From the NCBI GenBank assembly GCA_041725955.1, contig JBGRQE010000018.1, positions 1 to 49,305 of the forward strand: 49,305 bases of DNA. Direction: 5' to 3'. The notes below the pieces were generated by a model that was given only the letters and a program-made list of their open reading frames with translations, did no database searches and was not told where the DNA came from. Both the position numbers and the translations under genes were made by a program. This DNA comes from JBGRPZ01 sp041725955 (GTDB taxonomy: Bacteria > Bacteroidota > Bacteroidia > Bacteroidales > JBGRPZ01). This document shows, piece by piece, positions 34,343 to 43,948 of the stretch (position 1 is the first letter of the stretch; every line of letters begins with the position of its first letter).

Positions 34343-36316
34343 TCAAGAAGAAAAAGGACGATTCAATATTAAACTAATTTCATCCAAAATTTTCTTTAGA
34401 TCCATATGGTCTTTCTGTAAAACCATTATCTCATCAAAATCCTTACAATCTTTAAGTTTCAGTTCAATCTGATCCAATTGAATACGCAAGTTTTTTTGCT
34501 TTAGACAAAGAATACTTTTTATAATTATATCTACAAGAAGTTCTTTTTCTGTATTTACATGTATACCTAATTTTGACTCCCATTTTTCGCTTAACATATC
34601 TTTGGTTGCCAGAGCATTAATTGCAGTTAAGCGAATCTGTTTATTTTCGTGAGTAGTAAAAAAGTTAGATTTCGGAATGCTCCCTTCTTGAATTTGATTT
34701 ATATACTCTTGGTATATCTGCCGGCATGAATGATCAAAAAACTGAATTTCATCATTCTCCAAGTCACCAATTATAAAAGAAGCAACTTCAATTTCCTCTT
34801 CCTTTTCTTCACCATTTTCATCTATATAAGGGAAAGGATGAGTTTCGTGTCCATAGTTTAATAGCAGGCGAATAATTTCTTTTTCCTGATAAAAAACATT
34901 CCCTTTTCCGATAGTTGAACTATCAGTTTGTTGCTCTACTGATTCTTCCTCGGGGGGCAATGGATTTAATACTGTAGATTGAGCTCCTCTTGATTTTTTC
35001 TGCTTAAAACTATTCTCCCTTAATAAGCGATTGGTTTCTATAGTCAATGTCCGCTCAGGAATTTGCATAATTCCTGAACATTGCTTTATATATTCAGTAC
35101 GAATAATAATATCAGGAACGGCACTTATCGACTTTACAATATCCTTACTAATTTCGGCTCTCTTTACAGGATCGTTGCTGGCTTCACTCAGTAACAACTG
35201 AGTTTTAAAGGATATAAAATCTTGCTTTGCTTTATCAATAAAGGCTTTTAATTCATGAACCGGTGTTTTTTGAGCAAACGAATCAGGATCTTCCCCATCA
35301 GGAAAAAGAACTACACGAACATTCATTCCTTGCTCCAAAATCATATCAATACCACGAAAAGAAGCCTTGATTCCTGCCGCATCGCCATCATAAAGTATCG
35401 TAATATTATTCGAAAATCGCTTTATAAGCTTAATCTGATCTTCAGTTAATGATGTACCTGATGAAGAAACTACATTTTCGATTCCATTTTGATGCAGACT
35501 AATAACATCAGTATATCCTTCAACAAGCAAGCATTCATTTTCACGGATTATCTGGTTCTTAGACTGATAAATTCCATACAAAACCCTACTCTTATTATAA
35601 ATCTCTGTTTCGGGTGAATTTATATACTTAGCCTTGCTCTTCTCTTTATTTAATATTCGCCCACCAAATCCGATTACCTTACCGGTAAGATTCTGAATAG
35701 GAAACATTACCCTCTCGCGAAAACGATCATAAAACTTTTGAGAATCTTTCACAATACATAAACCCGCCTTAGCAACAATATCCATAGAAAATCCTTGCTG
35801 GGTAGCATGCTGTGTAAAAGCACTCCATTCATCAGGACTATACCCCAAACGAAACTTTTCGATAGTAACATCCGAGAAACCACGCTCACGAAAATACGAT
35901 CTGCCAATAGCCTTTCCTTTGGATGTAAACAGTAACTGATCTTTATAAAACTTGGAAGCCAGTTCTGTTACATGAAATAGAGATTCACGTTCAGAGAGGC
36001 TTTTTACTTCTTCATCACTAAGCTCCTCCTCTTCAATATCAATATTATACTTATTCGCCAGATAACGCAAAGCTTCAGGATAGCTATAATGTTCATGCTC
36101 CATAATAAAGTTTACAGAGTTCCCACCTTTTCCACATCCAAAGCATTTATAAATTCCTTTACCTGGAGATACAGAAAAAGAAGGTGTCTTCTCATTATGA
36201 AAAGGACATAAACCAATCATATTGGTTCCACGTCTCTTTAATTGAACAAAATCACCTACCACTTCTTCAACTTGGGCAGTGTCAAAAATCTGTTGTATTA
36301 TTTCTGGCTTTATCAA
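34343..36316 (-). CDS. dnaG: DNA primase
   Basis: A 657-residue DnaG, which makes the RNA primers for replication. The N-terminal zinc-binding domain has C37, H40, C58 and C61 (CPFH ... CFGC). The catalytic core has EGYTDV (266-271) and the Toprim acidic motif DGDAAG (310-315). A C-terminal helicase-binding region follows. Length is normal for Bacteroidota. Its stop codon touches the heptamer array, and the GatC-like gene lies 177 bp downstream on the same strand. Confidence 0.97.
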   Translation of the reverse strand: MIKPEIIQQIFDTAQVEEVVGDFVQLKRRGTNMIGLCPFHNEKTPSFSVSPGKGIYKCFGCGKGGNSVNFIMEHEHYSYPEALRYLANKYNIDIEEEELSDEEVKSLSERESLFHVTELASKFYKDQLLFTSKGKAIGRSYFRERGFSDVTIEKFRLGYSPDEWSAFTQHATQQGFSMDIVAKAGLCIVKDSQKFYDRFRERVMFPIQNLTGKVIGFGGRILNKEKSKAKYINSPETEIYNKSRVLYGIYQSKNQIIRENECLLVEGYTDVISLHQNGIENVVSSSGTSLTEDQIKLIKRFSNNITILYDGDAAGIKASFRGIDMILEQGMNVRVVLFPDGEDPDSFAQKTPVHELKAFIDKAKQDFISFKTQLLLSEASNDPVKRAEISKDIVKSISAVPDIIIRTEYIKQCSGIMQIPERTLTIETNRLLRENSFKQKKSRGAQSTVLNPLPPEEESVEQQTDSSTIGKGNVFYQEKEIIRLLLNYGHETHPFPYIDENGEEKEEEIEVASFIIGDLENDEIQFFDHSCRQIYQEYINQIQEGSIPKSNFFTTHENKQIRLTAINALATKDMLSEKWESKLGIHVNTEKELLVDIIIKSILCLKQKNLRIQLDQIELKLKDCKDFDEIMVLQKDHMDLKKILDEISLILNRPFSS

Positions 36317-36744
36317 AATTGAATCTTTTTGGCAAATTTAGTGAAATTAAAAAGAGAAGTTCTTTTCATTTTTCTTTTTATTGTTATTTTTACCTTGCAT
36401 TGCAAAATTGCTTTACAGCATTGAATTTCAGAACCCTTTTACCTGTTTATTAAATTATACAATTTGAGTATTATTAACATAAAAGGGAAGAAATCAACAA
36501 TGTTATTTAGCTAAAAAGCATGCAATTGTTGATTTGAGATTAAGGAATCAAGGGAAAACGACATAAAACTGTATTCAGATTTGAAACATTATTGCTTCAT
36601 TAAGAATCAAGCAAGTTATACTTTGGGCTAGTATGGGAAAACCCAAAGTTATATTCCAATTTGCCAGATTCTAAAATTCGAATCAATACAGTTGAAAATA
36701 AATCGATGTAAGAAATCAACTCGTAAATTTTAATCCAAAATTGT
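36317..36744. other. divergent intergenic region between dnaG and the T9SS cargo gene
   Basis: A stretch of 428 bp. The only structure seen is a hairpin at 36617-36653: ACTTTGGG (36620-36627) pairs with CCCAAAGT (36642-36649), extended by three pairs beyond a one-base bulge. It lies about 90 bp before the start of the cargo gene and may be a leader element. No clean promoter pair, RNA gene or small gene is recognised. Confidence 0.45.
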
Positions 36745-39700
36745 ATGAAAAAGTTAAGATTGCTCTTTCTACTGATCTTGGCTCTTGTAGTCCAATGGTC
36801 ATTTGCAGAAATTCAATTTGGAGATGGAACAAGCCAAAAGGTGGAATTTCCCTTTTCAAATGGAAAATATCAAAGCTGGGCCCAGTCTCTTTATCACAAA
36901 GACGACCTCCAGGGAGGAATAATTAGTGGTATAAAAATCTACTATAATGGAGATGCCTCAATCTCTCACGAAAATATTGAAATAAGAGTACTGGAAACTC
37001 TTGAAAACATTGTGCCTCAAAATTCAATCATTGATCATCCTGAGGCTAAACTTGCTGCCTACAACAAAACCATAGACCTTGTTGCAGGCGAAGCGGGATG
37101 GATTACCATAAATTTTCAGAATCCAATTCAAGTAACTGGCGACAACAATATTATTATTCACCTTAAACATTGGTCTAATAATGTTTTATCACCAGAAATT
37201 AAAAACTGGACTGGACACGAAGTCACTCCCAAAATAACATCATGGGGTGCCGACAATAATAACCTGGATAAACCGGGTATCTATTCCAGCATTCGTATGG
37301 ATATAATTCTTCTGGGAATCGAAAAAATTCCATTTGCAAAAATTACTGGAAAGGTAAGCGATAAAAAAGGAAAAGCTGTTAATGGTGCTGTTATAAGACT
37401 AAATAATGACGAAAAAGCCATTACCGACCAGTCGGGAAAATATACAATAAGTAAGGTAATTCCTAACACTTATAATCTATCTTGTCACAGACAAGGAATG
37501 AATTCTTCTTTTAAAAATGACATTACAATTAATGCTAATGAAGAAAAAGAGATAAACTTCGAGTTGGGAACACCAACTATTACGATCAACCCTGGTCAAG
37601 TTACTGTAACCATTGCCCCAAATGAATTTGTAAAGAAAAATGCAAGTCTTATTAATTCAGGAGATGGCAATTTTAAATGGTATGCAGAAATTGAGTTTAT
37701 CGATGGTATAAAACCTCTAAAAGAATGTAACTTACCAGAAGTAAAAAGCATTAAAAAAAGCAAGAGTCCACTTATTTCTACTGGCTTGGTACAAAACATT
37801 TCTCCAGCCCAAAAAACATCTCCAACCGATAAAGGGTATCTTCGCGAACATTCTATCTTTGGTTACAAATGTACAAACCCAAAAGGATTCGGTTCTTTCT
37901 CCTCTAAAAATACAAACAGTTTTGTAAGTATGATTAGCTATGGAAACAATCCTTTTAATGGTGCTGGTGATTTCAAATTGGGTACAACCAATGTAATTTA
38001 TACAGTTAATGGCGATGGTCAAGTATGTAAAATCGTACTTAAACCTGAAGGCGCAGAACGTACTTTTTTAGGAAAACTATCATTCGAAAATGAAGTTACA
38101 GGTTTAACTACTGATCCAACCACAGGAAAAATGTATATCAGTACTACTGCAAACCTATACTCTTTCGATCCTATAGAAATTACAGCTACAAAAATAGGTT
38201 CCTTTGGCTCAGGCGTAAATTATATTATTGATATTGCTTGCGACAAGAAAGGTAAAATGTTTGGCTTCGATATATTTACTGATAAGTTATATGCTATAAA
38301 TAAATTTACTGCAAATGTAGAGGAAGTTGGATATATTGGATTTGATTCTAGCTACGGACAAGGCTTAACTTACGACTGGGATTCTGATCAGATGATTATG
38401 TCGGCAGTTAATGTAGATAAAGGAAATGCTTTTGAGCTACGTGTAGTTGATACCAAAACCGGAAATACAGCTAAAATTGGTGATCTTGCAGGACAATTTG
38501 CATGGATTGCTTATCCTTATAATGCAGGACGCTCTTTCTGGCTTACCTTAGATAATTACTCTGGAAATACTCTACTTACAAGCACCGAAAATTTAGGAAT
38601 AAATATTGATGCTTACGACTGTATTCCTGGAGAAATTCGCAAAGCGAAGATCCATATAAAATCTGATGCTATTGTGGGAATAGAGAAAATTATTCCTGTA
38701 AATATGGAAATTGCTGGTGAAGCAAAAAGTATATGTAAAAATCTTTTGGCAAGTATTACCGATGGCGTTGAAGGATATGTAAAATTGGTTTGGGAATATG
38801 AAAAAACCAAAAACTTCGACCACTTCAAGATATATAGAAATGGTGAAGCCATTAAAACAGCAAATGTTACAAATGCTACCGACGACTTAGATGATTATGG
38901 TATTTACAATTACTATGTTTCTGCTGTATTTACTGATGGTTCTGAATCTTCTCCTGCAGGTCCTGCCGAAATCGTTTGGCTAGTACCAGAAATCTGTGAA
39001 TATAAAACCGAATTTGAAGAAGAAGTTTGGGAAAATAAATTTGAGTATGTATATACAACCATCAAAAACTGTGGCGATGGTCAGCTTGGTTTTGAATTCC
39101 CTGAATTCGCAAATAATGCTTCCAAAGATTTTATAGCTGAAATAGAACCTTCTTCAGGAGTTATTTATCCTGGAAAAGAAAAAACAATCCGATTTAAATA
39201 TAATGCGACAGACAAAACTCCGGGTGAATACGAAACTCAAGTAGTTTTGACAACCAATTGCAATGCTCCAAATAATGAGATTAGCATTTCGCATAAGATG
39301 ATTGTTTATACTCCTTCAAAAATTATAGGACAAATACGTGATGGAAATACCAATAACAAACTTCCAGGCGTAGAGGTTACCGCAGTAAGTAGTACCGACA
39401 CCTATACCGCATTAACCAACGATCAAGGAAAATATACTCTTCTAGCTGATGAAGATGAATATGATTTGATTTTCAGAAAAATTGGATATAAAAATGAATT
39501 TGAAAGTAAGGTAACTACTAGTGTCGACAATACTATTACTGTTGACAAAAAAATGTTTGAAATGCCTTATCCTCCATCATTTGTAGTTGCTGCGCCAAAT
39601 ACAAATGATCCTGTAGATACTGAATGTTATATAGAATGGGGAAAACCAAGAGGTCCTTATGAAATGCTTTACGATGATGGCTCTGCCGAAGATTTTGTTA

Positions 39701-42700
39701 TGGGTCCTGGCCCTGGAGCTGCTGCTGCTGTTCGCTTTACTCCAAAAGGATATCCATGTAAAGTAACTGGTGCCAGAATTTATGTTGGCGATGGCTCATT
39801 CCCTGTAGACGGTAACTTTATTGGCAGTCCGATCGGAATTGCAATCTGTGCAGAAAAAGATGGTCTTCCAGGCCCTGCAATTCAAGAGAAAGTATTTACT
39901 ATAGATAATTTTGGTTGGGTCAACTTTGAAAAGGAATTCCAGGTTAATATTGGAAAAGGCGACTTTTTTATTGTTTGCAAACAAATGGATGCCCCAATAA
40001 GTAGCGCCCCAATTGGTGTAGACAAAACTGTTCCTGTTTATTATAACTCATTTGCCTTAACAGATGAAAGCGGCTGGGAAACTTCTGCTTATCAAGACTT
40101 AATGATTCGTGCCATAGTAAACGGCGTAACCAGTAGTCCTGATCCAAGCGAAAACCCTCGCCCATTTAGAATTGTCGATAATATTCCAAAGAATTTTGTT
40201 TCAAACGAAAAAGGCATTATTCTTGAAAATGGCAAGAACAAGTCGATGATTATCCCTCGTCCAGAACTTGAGAACTCTCGTGAAGTTATATCTTATGATC
40301 TTAACAGAATTGATATTATTAATCCGGAAGAGGATATTACCGACGATCCAACTGTTTCTGTTGCCACCAAATTAGCTGGAAATAAGTTTATCGACAAAAA
40401 CTGGAAAAACTTACCTAAAGGTTATTATGCTTATAAAGTAAGAGCAATCTATACAAATGGTGATAAATCGGAATGGATTTACTCTAACATTGTAGGTAGA
40501 GATAACTATTCTGTTGTAACTGTAAATGTAAAGGTAACCGCCAATAATGACGATACTCCAAAAGATGCTTTGGTGCGATTAACAGGTTTGGATTATCCTT
40601 ACGAAAAATTTGAAACTCGAATAAAGACAGACGATGGTAAAGTAGTTTTCCCAAAAGATGCATTCAACAAAGAATGGTTCCGCCAAGGTCGCTACACTCT
40701 TGAAGTATACAAGGTAGGATACAAACCCTATATTCCAGAAATTACTTACGAAATCTTTTCCAAGAAGTTCACTATAGACGTAGTTTTACAAGAGAAAACT
40801 TACCCGGTTAGAGATCTGTATGTAGATCCTCTGACATCAGTAGCTACATGGACCGATCCTCATGTAGAAGCTCTTCACGAAGATTTTGAAGGCTTAAATT
40901 GGCCTCCAAAAGATTGGAAAACTATGTCTAAAGGTATTGGCTGGAAAAAAGGAAAAATCTGGGAAGATAAAGGATGGAATATTCCAACACATGATGGATA
41001 TTTTGTTTCTACAAACGATGCTGAAGCAGGTTCAAATAACGATGGCTCTATGGACTATTTAATTACTCCTGCTGTAGATCTTCGTGAAAGTGACAACTTT
41101 AACCTTTTCTTTGACAGCTATTTTGATGGGAAGTTTGGAGGAAAAGCTCAGGTAGAAATTTCATTCGATGGTAATAACTGGAAAAAGCTATCTGAAATCA
41201 AAGCAGAGAAAAAATGGATACAGCAGCAATTAGATCTTTCTATATACTCTGGTGAAGAGAAAAAAATGAAAAAGGTTTACTTCGCTTTCCATTATAACGA
41301 TCAAGGAAAATTTGCAGATGGCTGGGCTTTAGATAATATTAAGGTATCTAATGGAATTGCCAAATGGAAAAATTTCCATGTTTTCCTTAATGATGCAACT
41401 CAAGGTTCTACGACAGAATTTGAGTGGTGGTATCCAAACCTACAATACGGAACCAAATATACTGCCGCTGTAGCAGCAAATTACTCTAGCGGATTGTCAA
41501 AAAAGGATTTCTATAAATTTACATCAAAGTGGCTAATACCTCCTTATCAATTCAAACATGAATTATATAAGAAGGAAGTAATTTTAAAATGGAATACTCC
41601 TAGAGAATGGGTAAAAGGCGATGACAAAGAAGCCCCTAGTGGTGCTATTCCAGGAAATCTTTTGGGATTCAAGATTTATCGCAACGATCTTAATGATCAC
41701 ATAGCTTTTGTTGAAAAAGATGGATCAGCCGACTATGTTTATAGCGATAACGCAAACCCTGGAATTTACGATTATTATATCTCTGCAGTATATGATTTAT
41801 CGCAATATGGCAAACCTGCCAAGCAAGGCGAATCTATGCTTAGAGGTCCTATAAACATAAATCACTCATGGGGTTATGAATTGCCATTCATTGAAGATTG
41901 GAAAGATAAAACCATAGATGAAAATAAGTGGGACAACCAGAATAACTGGAAAATCAATATTCATGAAGGTAAACCAAAATCTTGCGCTCAATTTGATTTT
42001 AATCCATTGGTAAAAAATTATGCTTTGGGATTAACTTCAAACTTTATAAACGCTGTAACAAATGAAGTGGGAAGAATTTGGCTCGACTTCGATTATAAGC
42101 TAGACAATGCCATCAATAATGGAGAAGAAAAACTCCTTATTCAAGTAAAAAACTTTGAAGGATGGACCACTGTCGCTACTTATAAAAACGAAACTCAAGA
42201 TAATTCAGACTGGATTGCTCAGCATATAAATATATCAAAACAAAGTTTAGGAAAAGTATTCCAGGTTCGATTCCTTGCTCAGGGTAAAAACTCTGCAAGT
42301 ATCCGTTCATGGTATATCGACAATATCGAAATTTATCACGATTGTTCTGATGCTCCTGAAAACATAGCTATTACGTTTAAAAACCATATGGAAAATAGCA
42401 ATAAAGATGGAATTTATCTAAGCTGGGATCACGAAGATTTTATTCCTAGTAAAGACGAATGGCTGCATCACGATTCGCAAATCAAAGATGATTATTTCCA
42501 ACTTAAAGGTTTTAGCGGACCCGTTTATTTTGGAGTAAAATATTCTGCTGACGAATTGGAACAATATAAGGATGGTAAATTAAAGTCAATACGCTATATC
42601 TTTGGAAATGGAGTTTCTGCTGCCTCTATAAATATCTGGAAGATTAATGATAAAGAAGAACTAATTCTTGATCAGGAAATCGATATGGAAACTGTAGAAT

Positions 42701-43443
42701 ATGGTATATGGGTAGAAACAGAATTTAATGAAGCTATAAGTATTGAAGATGGAGCCAGCTATTTATTCACACTTAAGGTAGAATCAGAAAAAGATCAACC
42801 TACAATTGGAGTAGACAAAGGTCCTGGAATGAATAATAAAGGCGATCTAATTTCGCAGGATGGTCAGGCTTGGAATTCATTCAATAATTCAATGCCTGGC
42901 AGTGATATTAACTGGAATATGGGTATTTTGGTAGATTATAAAGAAGACAAAATAAAAGAAAAAACCTTCGAATATATAATCTACAGAAAAAATATAACTG
43001 CAAACGAAACCGAATTCTATGAGATAGGAAGTACAAGCCAGCAAAAGTATATCGACCGTGAACATATTCCTGCAAATAACCTAAATGTTGGACATACTTA
43101 TAAGTATAAAATCAAAGCATTTATTCGTGGTTCAAAATCGACATGTGAATCCGATTTTTCTCAAGAGTATGAAATTGCATTTGAGCCTGTTAATCTAACC
43201 GAAGTTGGAGAGAATTTCGATTTAATGGTATTCCCTAACCCAACCAGCGGAATGTTAACCGTAAAGGCCAATAAGACAATTACACGCTTAAGTCTGTACA
43301 ATGCTGTTGGACAATTAATTTCTATAAAAGATATTCATTCCAATTCACATCTTATGGATTTGAATTCTTGCCAGGCAGGTATTTACTTACTAAAAGTAGA
43401 TACACAAAAGGGAAGTATGGTAAAAAGAATTTCAGTAAAATAG
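36745..43443 (+). CDS. giant multidomain surface protein with T9SS type A sorting domain
   Basis: A 2,232-residue protein with a signal peptide (1-21, ending QWSFA). Domains in order: two carboxypeptidase-regulatory-like domains (about 200-275 and 861-930), a beta-propeller-like stretch (about 380-620), a fibronectin III-like domain (about 662-742), a choice-of-anchor J/MAM-like domain (about 1377-1530, LHEDFEGLNWPP), a second jelly-roll segment (about 1712-1867) and a type IX sorting tail (2157-2232, FDLMVFPNPTSG ... GIYLLKV). It should be exported by Sec, then moved across the outer membrane by T9SS and attached or released. No protease or glycosidase domain is recognised; adhesion or glycan binding is likely. 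Single gene with a strong terminator. Confidence 0.9.
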   Translation: MKKLRLLFLLILALVVQWSFAEIQFGDGTSQKVEFPFSNGKYQSWAQSLYHKDDLQGGIISGIKIYYNGDASISHENIEIRVLETLENIVPQNSIIDHPEAKLAAYNKTIDLVAGEAGWITINFQNPIQVTGDNNIIIHLKHWSNNVLSPEIKNWTGHEVTPKITSWGADNNNLDKPGIYSSIRMDIILLGIEKIPFAKITGKVSDKKGKAVNGAVIRLNNDEKAITDQSGKYTISKVIPNTYNLSCHRQGMNSSFKNDITINANEEKEINFELGTPTITINPGQVTVTIAPNEFVKKNASLINSGDGNFKWYAEIEFIDGIKPLKECNLPEVKSIKKSKSPLISTGLVQNISPAQKTSPTDKGYLREHSIFGYKCTNPKGFGSFSSKNTNSFVSMISYGNNPFNGAGDFKLGTTNVIYTVNGDGQVCKIVLKPEGAERTFLGKLSFENEVTGLTTDPTTGKMYISTTANLYSFDPIEITATKIGSFGSGVNYIIDIACDKKGKMFGFDIFTDKLYAINKFTANVEEVGYIGFDSSYGQGLTYDWDSDQMIMSAVNVDKGNAFELRVVDTKTGNTAKIGDLAGQFAWIAYPYNAGRSFWLTLDNYSGNTLLTSTENLGINIDAYDCIPGEIRKAKIHIKSDAIVGIEKIIPVNMEIAGEAKSICKNLLASITDGVEGYVKLVWEYEKTKNFDHFKIYRNGEAIKTANVTNATDDLDDYGIYNYYVSAVFTDGSESSPAGPAEIVWLVPEICEYKTEFEEEVWENKFEYVYTTIKNCGDGQLGFEFPEFANNASKDFIAEIEPSSGVIYPGKEKTIRFKYNATDKTPGEYETQVVLTTNCNAPNNEISISHKMIVYTPSKIIGQIRDGNTNNKLPGVEVTAVSSTDTYTALTNDQGKYTLLADEDEYDLIFRKIGYKNEFESKVTTSVDNTITVDKKMFEMPYPPSFVVAAPNTNDPVDTECYIEWGKPRGPYEMLYDDGSAEDFVMGPGPGAAAAVRFTPKGYPCKVTGARIYVGDGSFPVDGNFIGSPIGIAICAEKDGLPGPAIQEKVFTIDNFGWVNFEKEFQVNIGKGDFFIVCKQMDAPISSAPIGVDKTVPVYYNSFALTDESGWETSAYQDLMIRAIVNGVTSSPDPSENPRPFRIVDNIPKNFVSNEKGIILENGKNKSMIIPRPELENSREVISYDLNRIDIINPEEDITDDPTVSVATKLAGNKFIDKNWKNLPKGYYAYKVRAIYTNGDKSEWIYSNIVGRDNYSVVTVNVKVTANNDDTPKDALVRLTGLDYPYEKFETRIKTDDGKVVFPKDAFNKEWFRQGRYTLEVYKVGYKPYIPEITYEIFSKKFTIDVVLQEKTYPVRDLYVDPLTSVATWTDPHVEALHEDFEGLNWPPKDWKTMSKGIGWKKGKIWEDKGWNIPTHDGYFVSTNDAEAGSNNDGSMDYLITPAVDLRESDNFNLFFDSYFDGKFGGKAQVEISFDGNNWKKLSEIKAEKKWIQQQLDLSIYSGEEKKMKKVYFAFHYNDQGKFADGWALDNIKVSNGIAKWKNFHVFLNDATQGSTTEFEWWYPNLQYGTKYTAAVAANYSSGLSKKDFYKFTSKWLIPPYQFKHELYKKEVILKWNTPREWVKGDDKEAPSGAIPGNLLGFKIYRNDLNDHIAFVEKDGSADYVYSDNANPGIYDYYISAVYDLSQYGKPAKQGESMLRGPININHSWGYELPFIEDWKDKTIDENKWDNQNNWKINIHEGKPKSCAQFDFNPLVKNYALGLTSNFINAVTNEVGRIWLDFDYKLDNAINNGEEKLLIQVKNFEGWTTVATYKNETQDNSDWIAQHINISKQSLGKVFQVRFLAQGKNSASIRSWYIDNIEIYHDCSDAPENIAITFKNHMENSNKDGIYLSWDHEDFIPSKDEWLHHDSQIKDDYFQLKGFSGPVYFGVKYSADELEQYKDGKLKSIRYIFGNGVSAASINIWKINDKEELILDQEIDMETVEYGIWVETEFNEAISIEDGASYLFTLKVESEKDQPTIGVDKGPGMNNKGDLISQDGQAWNSFNNSMPGSDINWNMGILVDYKEDKIKEKTFEYIIYRKNITANETEFYEIGSTSQQKYIDREHIPANNLNVGHTYKYKIKAFIRGSKSTCESDFSQEYEIAFEPVNLTEVGENFDLMVFPNPTSGMLTVKANKTITRLSLYNAVGQLISIKDIHSNSHLMDLNSCQAGIYLLKVDTQKGSMVKRISVK

Positions 43444-43459
43444 AAATCATAAAATAAAG

Positions 43460-43495
43460 AATAGGCTGCTGGGAATCCCAACAGCCTATTTTTTT
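43460..43495. terminator. intrinsic terminator after the T9SS cargo gene
   Basis: AATAGGCTG (43460-43468) pairs with CAGCCTATT (43482-43490), and TGGGA/TCCCA extends the stem inwards past one mismatch. Seven T follow on the plus strand. The stem also lies 31 bp past the stop codon of the small minus-strand gene at 43521 and can end it too. Confidence 0.85.
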
Positions 43496-43520
43496 ATTTA
43501 TTCACATACTAAATCGATTA

Positions 43521-43706
43521 TCAAGGACAATCGTGAGTTTTACATGCCCCCGAAGCAGTCACTGTTGCAGTAGTCACAATACACATAGGACCTAATAATG
43601 ATAATAATGTAATAGTCATAATTGTATTACCCCCTTTTTGACCAACAGCCTGTAAATTGGATACCCTAACCTTATTTAGGGTTAATCCTTTTTTCATAGT
43701 TTTCAT
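43521..43706 (-). CDS. lanthipeptide-like (RiPP) precursor peptide
   Basis: A 61-residue peptide. Its N-terminal half, KKGLTLNKVRVSNLQAVGQK, matches the leader pattern of Bacteroidota class I lanthipeptide precursors (L-x-L-x-K-x-x-[VI]-x-x-L, then KGG). The double glycine at 25-26 would be the cut site of a C39-type peptidase-transporter. The remaining 35-residue core has three cysteines (C42, C55, C60) and ten Ser/Thr, mostly Thr. The start may be Met1 or Met4. No lanB, lanC, LanM, radical SAM maturase or C39 transporter gene adjoins it, so it is an orphan here. Identification rests on the leader pattern and composition only. Confidence 0.6.
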   Translation of the reverse strand: MKTMKKGLTLNKVRVSNLQAVGQKGGNTIMTITLLSLLGPMCIVTTATVTASGACKTHDCP

Positions 43707-43885
43707 AGTAAAAAAATTTAGAGTTGATAGTTTGTGTCAGCTTGATAGTAAAACGTAAAAAAATACCTTTAAAATATCACAACCCACAAACCATAAACAA
43801 TCTAAATAACGTACATAACTGTTATACAACAAACAAGCATATATATAGATACTAAAAAAATATATAAAAGATCGTTATTTAATAC

Positions 43886-43921
43886 AAAAAAGAAGGCTTT
43901 CTTAGATAAGAGAGCCTTCTT
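43886..43921. terminator. hairpin terminator after the glycoside hydrolase-like gene
   Basis: The arms 43891-43904 and 43907-43920 pair over 14 positions with one T-G pair and a loop of two bases (fewer inner pairs are likely to form). On the minus strand the stem is followed by a run of T (A-run 43885-43890). It lies 28 bp past the stop codon of the gene at 43949. Confidence 0.7.
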
Positions 43922-43948
43922 CTTTATAGTTATAAGCAAATAAGAAAC

